Shown in pieces: positions 43,261 to 53,493 of a stretch of 56,676 nt of DNA. The stretch comes from Pseudomonadota bacterium (GTDB taxonomy: Bacteria > Pseudomonadota > Gammaproteobacteria > Steroidobacterales > Steroidobacteraceae). The stretch's first letter is position 1, and each line of letters opens with the position of its first letter. The translations under genes and the position numbers were made by a program. A model generated the notes under the pieces. The model was given only the letters and a program-made list of their open reading frames with translations. It did no database searches and was not told the origin of the DNA. The stretch is from the NCBI GenBank assembly GCA_023428645.1, contig JAEYXD010000100.1:1-56676 (forward strand). Direction: 5' to 3'.

Positions 43261-43301
43261 GAGGCCGACATCAGGCCGGCGACGCGATCTCATGTCGGCT
43301 C
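43261..43301. repeat. Imperfect inverted repeat upstream of the GST gene
   Basis: GAGGCCGACAT (43261-43271) pairs with ATGTCGGCTC (43292-43301), with one bulged base and a loop of about 20 bases. It is 86 bases before the GST start and may be a regulator site or RNA hairpin; function unknown. Confidence 0.4.
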
Positions 43302-43386
43302 GGCATCATCATCTACGTCCTTGGGCTGACTGTGTCTGTCGGCTTGGCCGATGCGACGAACCAGGAATCCAGCAGCGAGGACAATG

Positions 43387-44028
43387 ATGAAATTGTTATT
43401 CAGCCGCAATCCGAATCCGCGGCTCGCGGTTGCCGTGGCGCGCTATCTAGATGTACCGGTCGAATTCGAGTACGCAGCGCCTCGCGCGCCCGGCCAGGCG
43501 GAACGTTACCGACCCCTGAATCCCAACTTGCTAGTGCCCATTCTCGTGGACGGCGACAGGTCGCTGTGGGAGACAGACGCCATCGCATGTCGATTGTCGC
43601 GATACATGCACTCCGAATTCTGGCGCACAGGCGATGACGAGCCGGAAATGATTCGTTGGGTCAGCTGGGCAAAGTCCAATTTCATGCACGCCTGCGACAT
43701 GGTGCATTTCGAGCGTGGCACGAAGCAGCGCTACGCGCTGGGTCCGATCGAGCCGCTTCAGGTGGATGAGGGGCTGCGCATGTTTCACTCGTCGGCGGTC
43801 ATTCTCGAAGCCGAGTTGGCCGGTCGCGCGTGGCTCCTTGGCGATGCAGTTTCCTATGCGGATTTCAGGATGGCGGCCCTCCTGCCCTTCAACGACGTGG
43901 CTGGTCTGCCGCTCGCGGAGTTTCCTGCGATTGCGCGATGGTATGCGCGGCTCGAGGCGATCGATGCCTGGTCCGATCCGTTCGAAGGAATCGACGCGCC
44001 AGAGCTTCCGCCGATTGCGCGGAGCTGA
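43387..44028 (+). CDS. Glutathione S-transferase family protein
   Basis: About 213 residues. An N-terminal thioredoxin-like domain (KLLFSRNPNPRLAVAVARYL, then NPNLLVPILVDGDRSLWETDAI with the conserved cis-Pro and the Glu-Thr-Asp glutathione-binding segment) is followed by an all-helical C-terminal domain (LLGDAVSYADFRMAALLPF). The reaction is glutathione conjugation or reduction of an unknown electrophile. The second of two adjacent ATGs (43384, 43387) is chosen because GAGG is then about six bases away. It is convergent with the LysR gene. Confidence 0.85.
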   Translation: MKLLFSRNPNPRLAVAVARYLDVPVEFEYAAPRAPGQAERYRPLNPNLLVPILVDGDRSLWETDAIACRLSRYMHSEFWRTGDDEPEMIRWVSWAKSNFMHACDMVHFERGTKQRYALGPIEPLQVDEGLRMFHSSAVILEAELAGRAWLLGDAVSYADFRMAALLPFNDVAGLPLAEFPAIARWYARLEAIDAWSDPFEGIDAPELPPIARS

Positions 44029-44115
44029 GACGAGCTGATGCTTCCTCTCGCAATCGCGCTCAGCGAACGCATCCTCGCGCATCTCGAGAGACACCCGTCG
44101 CCTCGTCCTGTCCCC

Positions 44116-45066
44116 TCAGGAGTTAACCGGCATGTGAAGGCCATCGCTACCTTCGCGAGCGGCTGGATACCCAAGCATGCCGGGCACGTGCATCGCGAGC
44201 GTATCGATCGCCGCTCGCGTTTTGATCGGCAGATGACGTGTCTTCGGCCAGACCGCGTGAATGTCCGTGCCCAGAACACGATCGCTGTCCATCACCAACG
44301 CAAGCTCACCCGAAGCAATGTGCGGAGCGAGCAGCCAACACGGCAACCAGGCGAAGCCCGCCCCGGCGACCGCCGCATCTGCGATCGCTTGCAAATCGTC
44401 GAATGCCAAGCGGCTCACCGCCCGCAGCTCGAGAACCTGTTCGCCCTCACGCACGCGCCACGGCGCGCAGCGGCCGCCTTGCGAGTAGACGATGCAGTCG
44501 CGCTCTGCAACTTCGGCGAGCGTTGTCGGCATGCCATGCTTTGCAAGATAAGACGGCGCCGCACAGATGGCCATGCGCTGCTTGCCGAGCCTGCGCGCGG
44601 CCAGCGTGCTGCTGTCCTGAAGCGTGCCGACGCGCACGGCCACGTCGTAACCTTCTTCGACCAGATCCACGACGCGATCGGAAAATGATATCTCGACACT
44701 CAACGCGGGGTATTGACGCGCCAACCGCGTAAGGACTGGTGCAATGCATCGACGACCGAAGAGGACCGGCACGCTCACTCGCAAGCGTCCGCTCGGCTCG
44801 CTGCGTCGAGCGGCGAACACCGCTTCCGCTTGCTCCAACTCGGAGAGTGCGCGCACGCAGCGTTCGTAATAGGCACGGCCATCGTCCGTGAGACTTTGGG
44901 TGCGCGTCGTACGCTGGAACAGCCGGACACCTAATCTCCGTTCCAATCGTCCGATGCTTTTCGCCACGGCCGAACGCGTCAGACGCAAGCGCTCTGCCGC
45001 CTGCGCAAAGCTGCCGGCCTCGGCAGCGGCGACGAATAGTTCGATGTTGTCGAATCGCTCGCTCAT
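44116..45066 (-). CDS. LysR-family transcriptional regulator
   Basis: About 316 residues. The N-terminal winged helix (about 1-62: ELFVAAAEAGSFAQAAERL, TRSAVAKSIGRLERRLGVRLFQR) and a periplasmic-binding-protein-like effector domain (about 90-300) are typical of the family. GGAG is five bases before the ATG at 45066. It is divergent from the quinone-oxidoreductase-like gene with a 161-base gap, the usual layout in which the LysR protein controls its neighbour and itself. Confidence 0.9.
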   Translation of the reverse strand: MSERFDNIELFVAAAEAGSFAQAAERLRLTRSAVAKSIGRLERRLGVRLFQRTTRTQSLTDDGRAYYERCVRALSELEQAEAVFAARRSEPSGRLRVSVPVLFGRRCIAPVLTRLARQYPALSVEISFSDRVVDLVEEGYDVAVRVGTLQDSSTLAARRLGKQRMAICAAPSYLAKHGMPTTLAEVAERDCIVYSQGGRCAPWRVREGEQVLELRAVSRLAFDDLQAIADAAVAGAGFAWLPCWLLAPHIASGELALVMDSDRVLGTDIHAVWPKTRHLPIKTRAAIDTLAMHVPGMLGYPAAREGSDGLHMPVNS

Positions 45067-45227
45067 AACGCTCCATTGTCGCCCCGCGGACGACACAGTG
45101 GTTCGCCAATCGCGCCACCAGCGCCGTTTGTGCGCCGATATCTTAGCTCCCGCCTCATCGATTCAGGTTCGTGCGACTCATAACGAGTTCGCATGCATGC
45201 ATTCCCATTGATCGAGCGGAGCTGTCT

Positions 45228-46253
45228 ATGTTTGCCTATCGAATCGTTCCCGGACAAGACATCCGAGGCCTCACACGCGAGGAGGTACCGCGGCGCAAAC
45301 CAAGTGGACATGAAGTATGTCTTCGGGTGCGTGCAGTGTCGTTGAACTATCGCGACTTGATGGTCGCGCGCGGCAGCTACTCCCTGGCGTCCGGGCGAGC
45401 CGTCATCCCCTGCTCCGACGCCGCCGGCGAGGTGATCGCGGTCGGTCCTGACGTCACGCGCTTTCGAATTGGCGACCGTGTCGTCACTTCCTTCTTCCCG
45501 TCATGGGTCGACGGCGAGGTCACATCCGAGAAGAGCGTCGGAGCGCTTGGCGGCTCCGCCGACGGCGTGCTCGCGGAAGAGGTGGTACTGCACGAGAACG
45601 CGCTCGCCTCTTTCCCGGCGCATCTCAACTTCGCGCAAGCCGCGACACTATCCTGTGCCGGAGTCACTGCGTGGAACATGCTGTTCGAGGCAGCTGCGCT
45701 CAAACCTGGCGAGACGGTGTTGCTGCTCGGCACCGGCGGCGTTTCGATATGGGCGTTGCAGCTTGCGAAGGCGGCCGGGCTGCGCACGATCATCACGTCA
45801 TCAAGTGACGAGAAGCTGCAACGTGCGCGCGCGCTCGGCGCCGATGATGTCGTGAACTACCGTGCAACGCCGGAGTGGCAGGAAGAAGTGCTGCGCCTGA
45901 CGCGCGGCCGCGGTGTCGGCTTGGTTGCAGAGTTGGGCGGCCGCGATACGTTGGCTCGCTCGATTGCAGCGACGAGTGCGACCGGCACGATCGCGCTGGT
46001 CGGCGGTGTCAGCGGCTTCACGAGCGAGCTCGACATCATCTCGGTGATCGGCGGCGCCAAGCGGCTCGCCGGCATTTATGTCGGGAGTCGCGCAATGTTG
46101 GAAGATCTAGCAAGGTTCGTCGGCGCTGCGCAACTCGTTCCAGTCGTCGATCGCGTGTTCGGCTTCGCAGAAGCGCAGCAGGCGTATCTCCATCTGGACT
46201 CAGGGAAGCACTTTGGCAAAGTGGTCATCGAGGTGGCCGCTCAGGGCGCATGA
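45228..46253 (+). CDS. Zinc-independent MDR dehydrogenase (quinone oxidoreductase-like)
   Basis: About 341 residues, medium-chain dehydrogenase/reductase superfamily. The N-terminal GroES-like domain (LNYRDLMVARGSY, PCSDAAGEVIAVGPDV, FRIGDRVVT) is followed by a Rossmann domain with LLLGTGGVSIWALQLAK and a C-terminal end with AQQAYLHLDSGKHFGKVVIE. It lacks the usual structural-zinc Cys cluster, which places it with NADPH:quinone reductases and related enzymes. The ATG at 45228 has GGAG 8 bases upstream. It is probably controlled by the divergent LysR protein. Substrate unknown. Confidence 0.9.
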   Translation: MFAYRIVPGQDIRGLTREEVPRRKPSGHEVCLRVRAVSLNYRDLMVARGSYSLASGRAVIPCSDAAGEVIAVGPDVTRFRIGDRVVTSFFPSWVDGEVTSEKSVGALGGSADGVLAEEVVLHENALASFPAHLNFAQAATLSCAGVTAWNMLFEAAALKPGETVLLLGTGGVSIWALQLAKAAGLRTIITSSSDEKLQRARALGADDVVNYRATPEWQEEVLRLTRGRGVGLVAELGGRDTLARSIAATSATGTIALVGGVSGFTSELDIISVIGGAKRLAGIYVGSRAMLEDLARFVGAAQLVPVVDRVFGFAEAQQAYLHLDSGKHFGKVVIEVAAQGA

Positions 46254-46266
46254 AATGGCGCTAGCC

Positions 46267-46293
46267 GAGGGGACAGGTCAAAGCTGTCCCCTC
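46267..46293. terminator. Hairpin after the MDR gene
   Basis: A perfect 10-base inverted repeat, GAGGGGACAG with CTGTCCCCTC around GTCAAAG, lies 13 bases after the MDR stop and is followed by TTGTG. The GGGGACAG..CTGTCCCC core resembles dispersed repeats seen in several proteobacterial genomes, so it may be a repeat element used as a terminator. Confidence 0.55.
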
Positions 46294-46485
46294 TTGTGTC
46301 GATGCATTGGCGTCGACATTCATTCACGCAGCGGCGAGCGCACCGGTTCGCTGCTGCCCGGCACGGAATCGCGATGCCACTTTTCGCGAGCGGATGGTCC
46401 TGCTGGCGCGGTAGCGACGTTTTGCGCATGCCAGTCCATCAGCTGGCAAGCGTCGTTCGATCGAATTGAATTTCTTACGAAAAAA

Positions 46486-46561
<76 letters not shown>

Positions 46562-46872
46562 ATCAGGTGACGGGCACTGGTGGCCCTGCTTTGACCCTGG
46601 GCCAGACTGGCCGGAGGGGCGCGTATTAAAACGGCGTGCCTCCGAGTCGTCAAGGCAAACCATGACAGGACCCGACCAGATCTCTCCGTAGACTGCGACG
46701 CGTCACCGATCCCTGCCCTCCGCGCGGCCGGAATCTGTCGTAAGTCACGGAACTGTAAGGGCGAAATCGCAGTCTGTACGCAACCGGGCGCGCCCGCGCT
46801 GCTGCGCCATATCAAAGCGGGCGCGCTGCCAATTTTGCAACTTTTCGACACTGAGCGCGTTGAGGCTCACAC
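46562..46872. other. Intergenic region between tRNA-Phe and egtB
   Basis: This 311-base gap must carry the tRNA promoter and the start of the egtB transcript. No coding sequence or strong repeat is apparent, and I did not find a convincing -35/-10 pair. Confidence 0.4.
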
Positions 46873-48183
<1,311 letters not shown>

Positions 48184-48203
48184 TTTCGCGCGAAGGAGAC
48201 GTA

Positions 48204-49175
48204 ATGTCGAAGCTGGAACGACTCGCCCGCCCCAAACCCGCCGCCGATCAACTCACGCTCGAAGCGCTCCAAGGTCTCCGTAAATCGCCGAAGCAGCTCT
48301 CGCCCGTCTGGTTCTATGACGAAGAGGGCTCGTGCCTGTTCGACAGCATCTGCGAGCTGCCCGAGTACTATCTGACGCGCACGGAAATGCAGATCATGAG
48401 CAAGCACGCCGGCGAGATGGCGCGGCTCATCGGCCCGAACGCGGCCCTGATCGAGTTCGGCAGCGGCTCGAGCGACAAGACGCGCATGCTCCTCGACAAG
48501 CTCGAATCGCTTGCGTGCTACGTGCCGATCGACATCTCGCGCGACTACCTGTTCGAAGCCGCCGGGCTGCTCGCACGCGACTACCCGCAGCTGCGCATCA
48601 GCCCGGTGTGCGCTGATTTCACGCAACCGTTCGATTTGCCGGTGCACATCGCGGCCGCGCGGCGCCGCATCGTGTATTTCCCCGGCTCCACGCTCGGCAA
48701 TTTCGAAACCGAGGCGGCGCGTCAGCTCCTGGCGACGATGCGTACGATCATCGGCCGCAAAGGCGCGGTGCTGATCGGCATCGATCTGCGCAAGAGCCCG
48801 GAGGTCCTGGAGCGCGCGTACAACGACGCCGCTGGCGTGACCGCCGAGTTCAACCTGAATGCCTTGCGCCACCTCAACCGTGAGCTCGGCGCCGATTTCG
48901 ACCTCGATGCGTTCGAGCACAGCGCGTTGTGGATCGAGGACATGAGCCGCATCGAGATGCATCTGGTCAGCACGCGCGATCAGGAGATCCATCTCGGCGA
49001 TGAGACGGTGAAGATCCGGCGCGGCGAGCACCTCCGGACCGAGTGCTGCCACAAATACACGCTCGAAGGTTTCGCCGAGCTCGCGGCGGAGGCCGATCTC
49101 GCCGTGACGCACGTGTGGACCGATGCCGAGCGGCAGTTCAGCGTGCAATTGCTCGAGGCGCAGAAGACGCAGTAG
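48204..49175 (+). CDS. egtD: L-histidine N-alpha-methyltransferase EgtD
   Basis: 323 residues. An S-adenosylmethionine-dependent enzyme that trimethylates L-histidine to hercynine, the first step of ergothioneine synthesis. SAM-binding motif IEFGSGSSDKT is near residue 83; other family blocks are FYDEEGSCLFD, LPEYYLTRTE, YVPIDIS, FPGSTLGNF, AYNDAAGVTAEFN and the C-terminal ECCHKYT. The ATG has GAAGGAGA before it. It is co-transcribed with egtB. The pathway draws on the same substrate, histidine, that the hut genes in this window destroy. Confidence 0.95.
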   Translation: MSKLERLARPKPAADQLTLEALQGLRKSPKQLSPVWFYDEEGSCLFDSICELPEYYLTRTEMQIMSKHAGEMARLIGPNAALIEFGSGSSDKTRMLLDKLESLACYVPIDISRDYLFEAAGLLARDYPQLRISPVCADFTQPFDLPVHIAAARRRIVYFPGSTLGNFETEAARQLLATMRTIIGRKGAVLIGIDLRKSPEVLERAYNDAAGVTAEFNLNALRHLNRELGADFDLDAFEHSALWIEDMSRIEMHLVSTRDQEIHLGDETVKIRRGEHLRTECCHKYTLEGFAELAAEADLAVTHVWTDAERQFSVQLLEAQKTQ

Positions 49176-49420
49176 CTCCGCCGCCTCGCCCTGCAGGCCG
49201 GGGCTTCGGGGAAACCCGGATTGTTGTGCGACCAACGCCCGACCGCCCCGCTCCGTGCTCGTGACCCAGCTCTCTTTTGGAGCACGGTGTCGTACGCGCC
49301 GTTCTCAGATTTGAAGTTCGTCACGCTTGCCCGCACCAGTTGCGAGCTTTCATTGCCTGGGACCTGATTTTGGTACCGGTCGCCCGTCGATTGCTTCGGG
49401 TCAGGGGGTCCCGACAGTCA

Positions 49421-52400
49421 ATGAGCACCAAGACCAAGAACGTCATCAGCATCATGGCAGGGCCGGCATCGATCTTCGCGATCCTGATGCTCGTCGTGCT
49501 GTTGTCTCTGGCCGGCGCGGAACTGCTGTCGAGCAAGAAGGCGGTCGCCCATCGCATCGGCACCGATACTGCGCTGACCCGCGCGCAATCCATTGCGGAA
49601 GCCGCGCTGGCCGGCTCGAACAGGAACATCCAGGGCGCGACGTTCGCCACGCGCCATCTGCCGCTGGCACTTCGCGACCCCTCTGAGTTCGCCGACGCAG
49701 ATGCCTTCACGACCGAGGCCATTGCCGCCCTCACCCGCGATGACTCGCGTCCGTACACACGCTTTCGCAACACCGACGGCGAGCTGCGACTGCGCTATGC
49801 CGTGAGCGATCGCACCGGCGGCGTGCTGCTGATCGACATGGATCTCGCGGGCGAGCGCGCCGCGATCGGTCGTGTGCTCGGCCAGCTGTACCTGAGCGGG
49901 ACGGCACTGAGCTTTCTGCTGGTCGCGCTGCTGATGTTCGGCGTGTTCTCGCTGCGACGGTTTCTGAGCGACCTGATCCGGCGGCCCGCGAGCGAGCGCG
50001 AGGAGATCATTGCCGCCGGCCTGCGCGAAACGGATCTGAAGGGCCGGCCGAATCTGCTGGTGTGGATGCTGTTGTTATGCGGCGCGATGTTCGCGCTCGA
50101 CATGAGCAACCTGTGGGACGTGGGCGTCGGGATCGGCTACATCCTCGCGGTGACGCTCGCGCTCGCATCGAATCGTCACTGGCACATCCTGGCGATCGCC
50201 TCGGTCGGTGCCGGGCTGCTCGTGATCGCGCCGATCGTCTCGCCGTACGACGCGACCTGGTGGCGCTATCTGGAGAATCATGCGGTCACGCTGTTCGCGA
50301 TCGTCGTCACGAGCGTCTTCGGCAGCGCCAACATGCGCAAGACGCGCGCCGAAGCCCGCGCGCTGGCGCTGGCGGCGCAGTCGAAACTCGAAACGACCGA
50401 GCTGCGCGATGCGCTCGAGCGCGCCGAGGCCGCGGAGTTTGCGCATCGAGCCGTGCTCGAACGCGTCTCGATGGCGAATGCGTCGGCCGGCATCTCGACC
50501 TGGGAATGGAACCTCAAGGACGACACCGTGACGATCGAGGAAGGCACCGCCTTCGCGCAGCGCCTGGGGCGCACGACGTACGTCGCGCAGGAAGAGCATC
50601 GGCACGTCCATCCGGAAGCGATCGAGGATTATCGTCACGCCTTCGTCACCGCGCTCACGGGTCCGGCCGGCGCGCACGACGTGTTCTCGCATCGCTATCG
50701 ATTCAGCGAGGACCTGCCCGACGGCACGCCGCGCTACATCCAGCTGCACGGGCGTGTCATGCGCAGCGCCAGCGGCCGCGCGTACAAGGTGCTCGGCGTC
50801 GACTGGGAAGTGACGCGCGAAGAGGCGTCGCGGCGCGAGATCGCGCGGCAAGCGCAAGAGCTGCGCGAAGCGCAGGCGCGCTTCGAGCGCGCCGTCTCGG
50901 GCACGCAGGACGCGCTGTTCGAGTTCGACGTGTCCAAGGGTACGGTGTGGCTCTCGCCGCGCTTCAAGCAAATGCTCGGCATGACCGATGCCGAACTGGG
51001 CGAGACCGCCGAGGCGTTCGTGAATCTGGTGGATCCGCAGGACCGTGACTCGTTCGCGGTCATGATGCGTGCGCACTTGGTGAACGACGCGCCGTTCGAC
51101 ATCGAATTCCGTGTCGTGCGTCAGGATGGAGAGCCGCTGTGGGTCCGGGCGCGCGGCAACACCGAACGCAGTGCGGACGGCCGGCCGCTCATGCTGGCGG
51201 GCAGCATCTCCGACATCACGGAAGCGCGCGCCGCGCGCGAAGCGACCATCCGCGCGGCACAGGAAGCCGAGGCCGCCAACCTCGCGAAGAGCACGTTCCT
51301 CGCGACGATGAGCCACGAGATCCGCACGCCGATGAACGGCATCATCGGCATGACGGGCTTGCTGCTCGATTCCGGCCTCGATCGCGTCCAGCGCGACTAC
51401 GCCGAGACGATTCGCGCGAGCGCGGACTCGCTGCTGACGATCCTGAACGACATCCTGGATTTCTCGAAGATCGAAGCGGGCAAACTCGACATCGAGTCGA
51501 TCGAGCTCGACCTCGCGACGAGCGTCGAGGACGTCGGCTCGCTCATGGCGTTCCAGGCCGCGGCCAAGGGCTTGGAGCTGATCGTGAACGTGCGCCCCGA
51601 CGTGCCCAAGCGCGTGCTCGGCGACCCGCAACGCATTCGTCAGTGTCTGCTCAATCTCGCCGGCAACGCGATCAAATTCACGCAAACCGGCGAAGTCGTC
51701 ATCGAGGTGTGCACCGTCGGAAGCCAGAACGGCAAGATGCTGCTGCACTTCGAGGTGCGCGATACCGGCATCGGCATCGCGCCCGACGCGCTCGCGAAAC
51801 TCTTCCAGCCCTTCACGCAAGCGGACTCCTCGACGACCCGCCGCTTCGGCGGCACGGGACTCGGGCTGTCGATCGTGCGCAAGCTCGTCGAGATGATGGG
51901 CGGTCAGACCGGCGCGGCCAGTGTCGTGAATCAAGGCTCCACGTTCTGGTTCACGCTGCCGCTCGAGAGCATCGAAAGCGAGGATCTCGAGGCATCCGTG
52001 GCGGCGACCCCGCGCGGCAAGCGCGTGCTGCTCGTCGACGACAACGCGACGAACCGGCGCGTGCTGTCGAGCCAGATGGCGCATGCCGGTTACGACGTCG
52101 ACACCGCGGCCTGCGCTCAGGAAGCGCTCGTCGCGTTGCGCCGCCCGGGCGCGACCTTCGATATCGTCGTGCTCGATTTCCAGATGCCGGACATGGACGG
52201 CGCGATGCTCGGCGAGCAGATCATGGCGTCGAAGGACATCGCGGCGACCCGCCTGGTGCTGCTGACCTCGCTTGATCGCTGCGGCGACATCCAGCGCTTC
52301 GCGAGCATCGGCTTCTCGGCCTATCTCACGAAGCCGGTGCGGACGCGCGAGCTGCTCGAATGCCTGGAGAAATCGCTGTCGCGCGATCCGCAGGACTGGT

Positions 52401-53224
52401 ATCTGCGCAGTCAGCCGATCATCACGCGCGGAACGCTGATCGCGACCGACACGAAACGCCACTACAAGGGCAAGGTGCTGCTCGTCGAGGACAATGCGAT
52501 CAACCAGCGCGTCGCACGCCGGTTTCTGGAGCGGCTCGGCTGCGAGGTCTACGTCGTCGGCGACGGCCGTCAGGCCGTGGACATCTATCAGCAGGCGTCC
52601 TTCCACTTCATCCTGATGGACATGCAGATGCCGGTCATGGACGGCATCGAGGCGACACAGCGCATTCGCGAGCTGGAAATCGGCGGCTCGCGCACCCCGA
52701 TCGTCGCGCTCACCGCGAACGCAATGATGGGCACGCTCGAGCGCTGCCTGGAAGCCGGCATGGACGACTACCTCACGAAGCCGCTCGACATCTCGCGCCT
52801 CGAGGACGTGCTCGACCGATTCATCGGCTCGGGCGCGGAGCGCGCGTCGGCCCCGGCCGCGGCGCACGTGGAGGACGACATTCGCGGCCGCCTGCAGGAG
52901 ATCGCCGGCGACGATGCCGAGTTCGTCAGCGAGTTGATCAACACCTTCCTCCTGGGCGGCGAAGAAACGCTGCGCGAGATCGAGATGGCGCTGAAGACGA
53001 ACGACGCCGCGGCATTGGCCCGCGCGGCTCACAAGCTCAAGGGCGCGAGCGCGAACCTCTACATTCACCCCCTGGCCGCGCTGGCTCAAACCCTGGAGCA
53101 CGGCGCGAAAGCCGGGGCGAACGATGCGTCGCGCGCCACGGCGGCGCAGGTCGTCGCGGAATTTCAGCGCGTTGCGGTAGCGCTGCGTCGTGAGATCGAC
53201 GGGCTCGCGCGCGGCGCGGCCTGA
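49421..53224 (+). CDS. BarA-like hybrid histidine kinase with PAS, two receiver domains and HPt
   Basis: About 1267 residues. A membrane segment (about 15-35), an extracytoplasmic region and further transmembrane helices (to about 310) precede a coiled coil. Two PAS domains follow (about 345-465 and 490-605), then a HisKA domain (ATMSHEIRTPMNG, phospho-acceptor about His632), an HATPase (NLAGNAIKFT, DTGIGI, GGTGLGLSI), two receiver domains (about 867-985, LLVDDNATNR; about 1019-1140, LLVEDNAINQR and MDMQMPVMDG) and a C-terminal HPt domain (AHKLKGAS, about 1203). All phosphorelay stations are in one chain. The start at 49421 is the likely one, though no strong ribosome binding site is close. 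It follows egtD by 245 bases and may be independent. Confidence 0.9.
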   Translation: MSTKTKNVISIMAGPASIFAILMLVVLLSLAGAELLSSKKAVAHRIGTDTALTRAQSIAEAALAGSNRNIQGATFATRHLPLALRDPSEFADADAFTTEAIAALTRDDSRPYTRFRNTDGELRLRYAVSDRTGGVLLIDMDLAGERAAIGRVLGQLYLSGTALSFLLVALLMFGVFSLRRFLSDLIRRPASEREEIIAAGLRETDLKGRPNLLVWMLLLCGAMFALDMSNLWDVGVGIGYILAVTLALASNRHWHILAIASVGAGLLVIAPIVSPYDATWWRYLENHAVTLFAIVVTSVFGSANMRKTRAEARALALAAQSKLETTELRDALERAEAAEFAHRAVLERVSMANASAGISTWEWNLKDDTVTIEEGTAFAQRLGRTTYVAQEEHRHVHPEAIEDYRHAFVTALTGPAGAHDVFSHRYRFSEDLPDGTPRYIQLHGRVMRSASGRAYKVLGVDWEVTREEASRREIARQAQELREAQARFERAVSGTQDALFEFDVSKGTVWLSPRFKQMLGMTDAELGETAEAFVNLVDPQDRDSFAVMMRAHLVNDAPFDIEFRVVRQDGEPLWVRARGNTERSADGRPLMLAGSISDITEARAAREATIRAAQEAEAANLAKSTFLATMSHEIRTPMNGIIGMTGLLLDSGLDRVQRDYAETIRASADSLLTILNDILDFSKIEAGKLDIESIELDLATSVEDVGSLMAFQAAAKGLELIVNVRPDVPKRVLGDPQRIRQCLLNLAGNAIKFTQTGEVVIEVCTVGSQNGKMLLHFEVRDTGIGIAPDALAKLFQPFTQADSSTTRRFGGTGLGLSIVRKLVEMMGGQTGAASVVNQGSTFWFTLPLESIESEDLEASVAATPRGKRVLLVDDNATNRRVLSSQMAHAGYDVDTAACAQEALVALRRPGATFDIVVLDFQMPDMDGAMLGEQIMASKDIAATRLVLLTSLDRCGDIQRFASIGFSAYLTKPVRTRELLECLEKSLSRDPQDWYLRSQPIITRGTLIATDTKRHYKGKVLLVEDNAINQRVARRFLERLGCEVYVVGDGRQAVDIYQQASFHFILMDMQMPVMDGIEATQRIRELEIGGSRTPIVALTANAMMGTLERCLEAGMDDYLTKPLDISRLEDVLDRFIGSGAERASAPAAAHVEDDIRGRLQEIAGDDAEFVSELINTFLLGGEETLREIEMALKTNDAAALARAAHKLKGASANLYIHPLAALAQTLEHGAKAGANDASRATAAQVVAEFQRVAVALRREIDGLARGAA

Positions 53225-53491
53225 TCATTCCGGCCGGTAATCCGTCGGCGTATCCGAGCCGCCGCCGAAAAAGAACTTCTCCATCTCCGCGACGAGAAAC
53301 TTGCGCGCCTTCGGATCGACGGGCGTCAACCGGTATTCGTTGATCAACATCGTCTGATGCTTGAGCCAGCGCTGCCAGCCCTCCTTCGACACCGAAGCGA
53401 AAATCCGTGCGCCGAGCTCGCCCGGATAGGGTTGATAGTCGAGCGCTTCGGCCTCGTGACCCAGCACGACGCACTGTACGGTTCTGGACAT
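53225..53491 (-). CDS. yggX: Oxidative damage protection protein YggX
   Basis: 88 residues. It acts in iron trafficking and protects Fe-S proteins from oxidation in enterics. The sequence is highly conserved: MSRTVQC with Cys7, YPGELGARI, VSKEGWQRW, KHQTMLINEYRL and a short variable tail. The ATG at 53491 has GAGGAGA 7-9 bases upstream; the earlier ATG at 53497 overlaps the mutY stop. It ends next to the hybrid kinase stop (1 base apart) with no visible terminator. Confidence 0.95.
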   Translation of the reverse strand: MSRTVQCVVLGHEAEALDYQPYPGELGARIFASVSKEGWQRWLKHQTMLINEYRLTPVDPKARKFLVAEMEKFFFGGGSDTPTDYRPE

Positions 53492-53493
53492 CG

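Noticed and set aside
45193..45202. ATGCATGCAT palindrome in the LysR/MDR gap
   Set aside because: It is a self-complementary simple repeat without the T-N11-A spacing typical of LysR sites, so it is not called an operator.
50075..53101. 1008-residue open frame antisense to the hybrid kinase
   Set aside because: It is the shadow of a GC-rich gene, is rich in Arg/His and lacks any conserved domain, whereas the plus-strand frame has complete kinase, receiver and HPt motifs.
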